From positions 1-8,034 of the forward strand of contig JASLXP010001215.1 in assembly GCA_030740295.1 (NCBI GenBank): a stretch of 8,034 nt of DNA, written 5' to 3'. This stretch comes from Planctomycetota bacterium. Lineage in GTDB: Bacteria; Planctomycetota; PUPC01; JACPCR01. The notes beneath the pieces were generated by a model. It was not told the DNA's origin. It made no database searches and saw only the letters and a list, made by a program, of their open reading frames with translations. The translations under genes and the position numbers were made by a program. Shown here piece by piece: positions 6,126 through 8,034 of this stretch (the first letter of the stretch is position 1; the number at the start of each line of letters is the position of its first letter).

Positions 6126-7094
6126 TCAGTCAGCGAACACGCTGGTTTCCAGGTCATCGGGGGAAGGGAGGGGGCTCTCCTCCGCATACTTGATTGATTC
6201 CTCAATCAGTTGTTCTACCTCTTGTTCCTTCTCCGCAAGCTCTTCTTCGGTGGCAATGCTCTCGGACAGAATAAGATTTCGAAAGCTGGCGATGGGATCC
6301 CTGTTCTCCCACTCGGCCTCTTCTTCACGGGTGCGGTATGCACGCTTATCGCTCTTGGAATGTCCGAGCTGGCGATACGTTTTACATTCGATTAGCGTCG
6401 GGCCCTCACCCGCTCGGGCTCTCAGGATTGCACGTTCGGCGCAGGCAAGGACTTCCTGCACATCGTTGCCGTTGACCTGTTCGCCGGCGATGTCGTAGGC
6501 ATCTGCCCGGCGTGAGATGTCTTCGACAGCAGTGGTCTCGCTGATGTGCGTGAACATGGAATAGAGATTGTTCTCGCACACAAAAAGCACGGGAAGTTTC
6601 CAGACGGCCGCCAGGTTTATCGACTCGTGAAAGGCTCCCTGGTTGGCGGCGCCGTCCCCAAAGAAGACGACGACCACGCCTTCCTTGCCCTGCATTTTCA
6701 GCGCGAGGGCCGCTCCCGTTCCGATGGGCATGCCTCCGCCGGTGATTCCATTTGAGCCGAGGAAGCCCACGTCGAGACAAGATACGTGCTGGCTGCCGCC
6801 ACGCCCTCCGCTGTAGCCGGTCTGTTTGCCATAGAGCTCGGCCATGATGCGCCTGGGATCGCCGCCCTGGGCAAGGAAGTGCCCGTGGCCCCGGTGATAG
6901 CTGATGACATAGTCGCCTTCCTCCAATGCCCCGCTGACGCCGACGGCCGTGGCTTCCTGTCCCACACAGAAATGCGCAGTGCCGCGGATAACGCCCGAAG
7001 CGAACAGCCGGTCGAGGGCTTCTTCAAACTCCCGGATCAGTACCATATCCTGGTAAAGTTTGAGGGCCGTTGTTGTGTCGATGGTGGTGGTCAT
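6126..7094 (-). CDS. 2-oxoacid/acetoin dehydrogenase E1 component, alpha subunit
   Basis: This 322-residue E1-alpha has the usual family length. The ThDP/Mg-binding motif runs from GDGAANQGAFHESI (146-159) to CENN (173-176). Other landmarks are the substrate-side loop YHRGHGHFLAQGG (66-78), YGKQTGYSGGRGGSQH (88-103), LGSNGITGGGMPIGTGAAL (112-130) and the regulatory-loop region TYRQLGHSKSDKRAYR (239-254). The HRGHGH and GGMPIGTGAAL blocks resemble acetoin dehydrogenase alpha (AcoA) and bacterial pyruvate dehydrogenase alpha (PdhA). It decarboxylates the 2-oxoacid in the cytoplasm together with the beta subunit. The start is placed at ATG 7094; an in-frame ATG at 7142 would make the first 16 residues a translation of the palindromic repeat, which is implausible. 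No strong Shine-Dalgarno precedes 7094 (AAAAATAACGATCACA). It is the first gene of the E1-ACP unit. Confidence 0.92.
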   Translation of the reverse strand: MTTTIDTTTALKLYQDMVLIREFEEALDRLFASGVIRGTAHFCVGQEATAVGVSGALEEGDYVISYHRGHGHFLAQGGDPRRIMAELYGKQTGYSGGRGGSQHVSCLDVGFLGSNGITGGGMPIGTGAALALKMQGKEGVVVVFFGDGAANQGAFHESINLAAVWKLPVLFVCENNLYSMFTHISETTAVEDISRRADAYDIAGEQVNGNDVQEVLACAERAILRARAGEGPTLIECKTYRQLGHSKSDKRAYRTREEEAEWENRDPIASFRNLILSESIATEEELAEKEQEVEQLIEESIKYAEESPLPSPDDLETSVFAD

Positions 7095-7109
7095 TGTGAT
7101 CGTTATTTT

Positions 7110-7194
7110 TGGCGCAGATTTGTAGTCTGCGATTGGCCGCATACCACCGCGGCAGCGACCTTTGGCCGCGTTCGCAGATTAAAGATCTGCGCCA
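7110..7194. repeat. REP-like composite palindrome between rseP and E1-alpha
   Basis: An 85-nt element is bounded by perfect 10-bp arms (TGGCGCAGAT at 7110-7119, its reverse complement at 7185-7194). Further inside, a 7-bp pair TCTGCGA / TCGCAGA occurs (7126-7132 and 7172-7178). Each arm is itself a small hairpin (GCAGA...TCTGC), and the GC-rich centre adds GCCGC / GCGGC (7136-7140 and 7149-7153). This nested symmetry is typical of dispersed extragenic palindromes (REP/BIME or non-autonomous mobile elements). It lies in the only large spacer right of the E1 genes and ends 15 nt from the E1-alpha ATG. Only one copy is in the window, so dispersal is inferred. Confidence 0.65.
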
Positions 7195-7258
7195 CGATTC
7201 TGCCCGGCCTGGAAGGTATCGCCGCACCTTTTACATAAATACAACTGGCCGGCATCCC

Positions 7259-8034
7259 CTAAAAGAAATTGAAATTCACAATGTCGTTTCGTGTAGCGAA
7301 TACGACGAGGGCCAGCAGAAAGGCCAACGCAACGTACTGAGCGATGGCCATGGTCTTTTCCTTAACCGGCTGCCCCTTGATCTTCTCGATGGCCAGGAGG
7401 ACAAGGTGTCCGCCGTCCAGGATCGGAATCGGAAGCAGGTTTATCAATGCGAGGTTGATGCTGATGATGACAAGCAGGTGAACGAACTCGGTGAAGCCTT
7501 CCTGCGCTTTGTAAAAGAGGGCAGTCGAGATGCCGATCGGGCCGCCGATGTTCTTTAGCGAGATTCCTCCGGTGAATAACCGGTAAAAACTGAGGCCCGT
7601 ATCTCTCACGATTTTCTTTGTCTCGGCGAAGGACTGAACGACGGATCCCCCGAGGCCATACTGGCGGAAGACGGTTTCATACATGCCTGGCTGAAGGCCG
7701 AGGTCCCCCTTTTCAAGCTCCATCGGGGTGATGGCAATGATTTGGGTCTCGAGTTGTCCCTCTTCATTGGCGCGCAAGACAGTGAGCTTGATCTCCTGAC
7801 CGTTTTTCTTTGTGACGTAGCGCTCGAACATCCCCGAATTGGCCCACCGCGTGGCATCGTTGACTTCATCGCCTCCGAGCTTCCTCTTCCAGCGCGACTT
7901 GAAGGGCTGCTTCTCTACGCTGCACTCGAGGCCGTCAACGCCGACGATCAGATCGCCGAGCTTCAAGCCAGCCAATGCTGCCGGTCCGTCTTTGTGCGTT
8001 ACGGACAGCACTTTTGCTCCCCATGGACCGGCGT
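7259..8034 (-). CDS. rseP: RseP-type site-2 zinc metalloprotease, C-terminal part (5' end beyond window)
   Basis: The frame stays open to the right edge, so the GTG at 8011 is not the start and the N-terminal half with the HExxH zinc site lies outside the window. About 257 residues are visible. They begin inside a PDZ domain (VTHKDGPAALAGLKLGDLIV, then GVDG), continue through a linker, and end with the membrane core: GGPIGISTALFYKAQEG, then a transmembrane helix containing LLVIISINLALINLLPIPIL, LDGGHL carrying the third zinc ligand Asp, EKIKGQPV, and a last transmembrane segment before a short NFNFF tail. RseP enzymes cleave anti-sigma factors and signal-peptide remnants within the inner membrane. 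In many bacteria the gene sits with uppS-cdsA-dxr, which would be to the right and cannot be seen here. It is followed by a 164-nt spacer with the palindrome. Confidence 0.93.
   Translation of the reverse strand, partial: AGPWGAKVLSVTHKDGPAALAGLKLGDLIVGVDGLECSVEKQPFKSRWKRKLGGDEVNDATRWANSGMFERYVTKKNGQEIKLTVLRANEEGQLETQIIAITPMELEKGDLGLQPGMYETVFRQYGLGGSVVQSFAETKKIVRDTGLSFYRLFTGGISLKNIGGPIGISTALFYKAQEGFTEFVHLLVIISINLALINLLPIPILDGGHLVLLAIEKIKGQPVKEKTMAIAQYVALAFLLALVVFATRNDIVNFNFF

Noticed and set aside
5142..7094. A complete acetoin or pyruvate dehydrogenase operon
   Set aside because: Only the two E1 subunits are present; no lipoyl E2 or E3 is found, and both sides of the pair are occupied by other genes.
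7095..7142. Start of E1-alpha at ATG 7142
   Set aside because: The 16 added residues mostly translate one arm of the palindromic repeat, and the usual E1-alpha length is met from 7094.
7211..7232. Small hairpin (AAGGT / ACCTT) after rseP as a terminator
   Set aside because: The stem is only 5 bp, and on the minus strand no T-run follows it.
8011..8011. GTG at 8011 as the start of the protease
   Set aside because: The frame continues open to the window edge with PDZ-like sequence, and the family needs an N-terminal HExxH membrane half.

Overview
All recognisable genes lie on the minus strand, so the window reads from its right edge to its left. Moderate GC, exported tetratricopeptide (TPR) proteins with a surface-type beta repeat, and a hydrolase of the kind found beside exosortase/PEP-CTERM systems suggest a Gram-negative-type environmental bacterium. 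It may belong to the PVC group (Lentisphaerota, Kiritimatiellota, Planctomycetota), but this placement is an impression, not a demonstration.

Layout, in transcription order. (1) 8034-7259: C-terminal part of an RseP-type site-2 metalloprotease (PDZ domain plus the LDGG-containing membrane core), cut by the right edge. (2) 7258-7095: a spacer filled largely by a REP-like composite palindrome that ends about 16 nt before the next start codon. (3) 7094-5142: alpha and beta subunits of a thiamine-diphosphate-dependent 2-oxoacid/acetoin dehydrogenase E1, 6 nt apart. (4) 5141-4917: a 225-nt spacer holding an apparent remnant of a nucleotidyltransferase C-terminus, a perfect 7-bp hairpin and a strong Shine-Dalgarno. 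(5) 4916-4656: a stand-alone acyl carrier protein (ACP). (6) 4652-3825: an alpha/beta-hydrolase-fold protein, 3 nt after the ACP stop, resembling exosortase-associated hydrolase 2 and apparently lacking the catalytic serine and histidine. (7) 3751-1946: a 601-residue exported TPR protein. (8) 1895-1: a second exported TPR protein with a duplicated beta-rich insert, cut by the left edge.

The most interesting unit is E1-alpha / E1-beta / ACP / pseudo-hydrolase. A normal 2-oxoacid dehydrogenase operon continues into lipoyl E2 and E3; here an ACP follows instead. This suggests that the E1 may feed an acyl (or hydroxyacyl) group to an ACP for a lipid, polysaccharide decoration or secondary metabolite, with the hydrolase-like protein acting on or binding the acyl-ACP. 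That is inference. The two TPR proteins look like an envelope pair unrelated in chemistry to the ACP unit.
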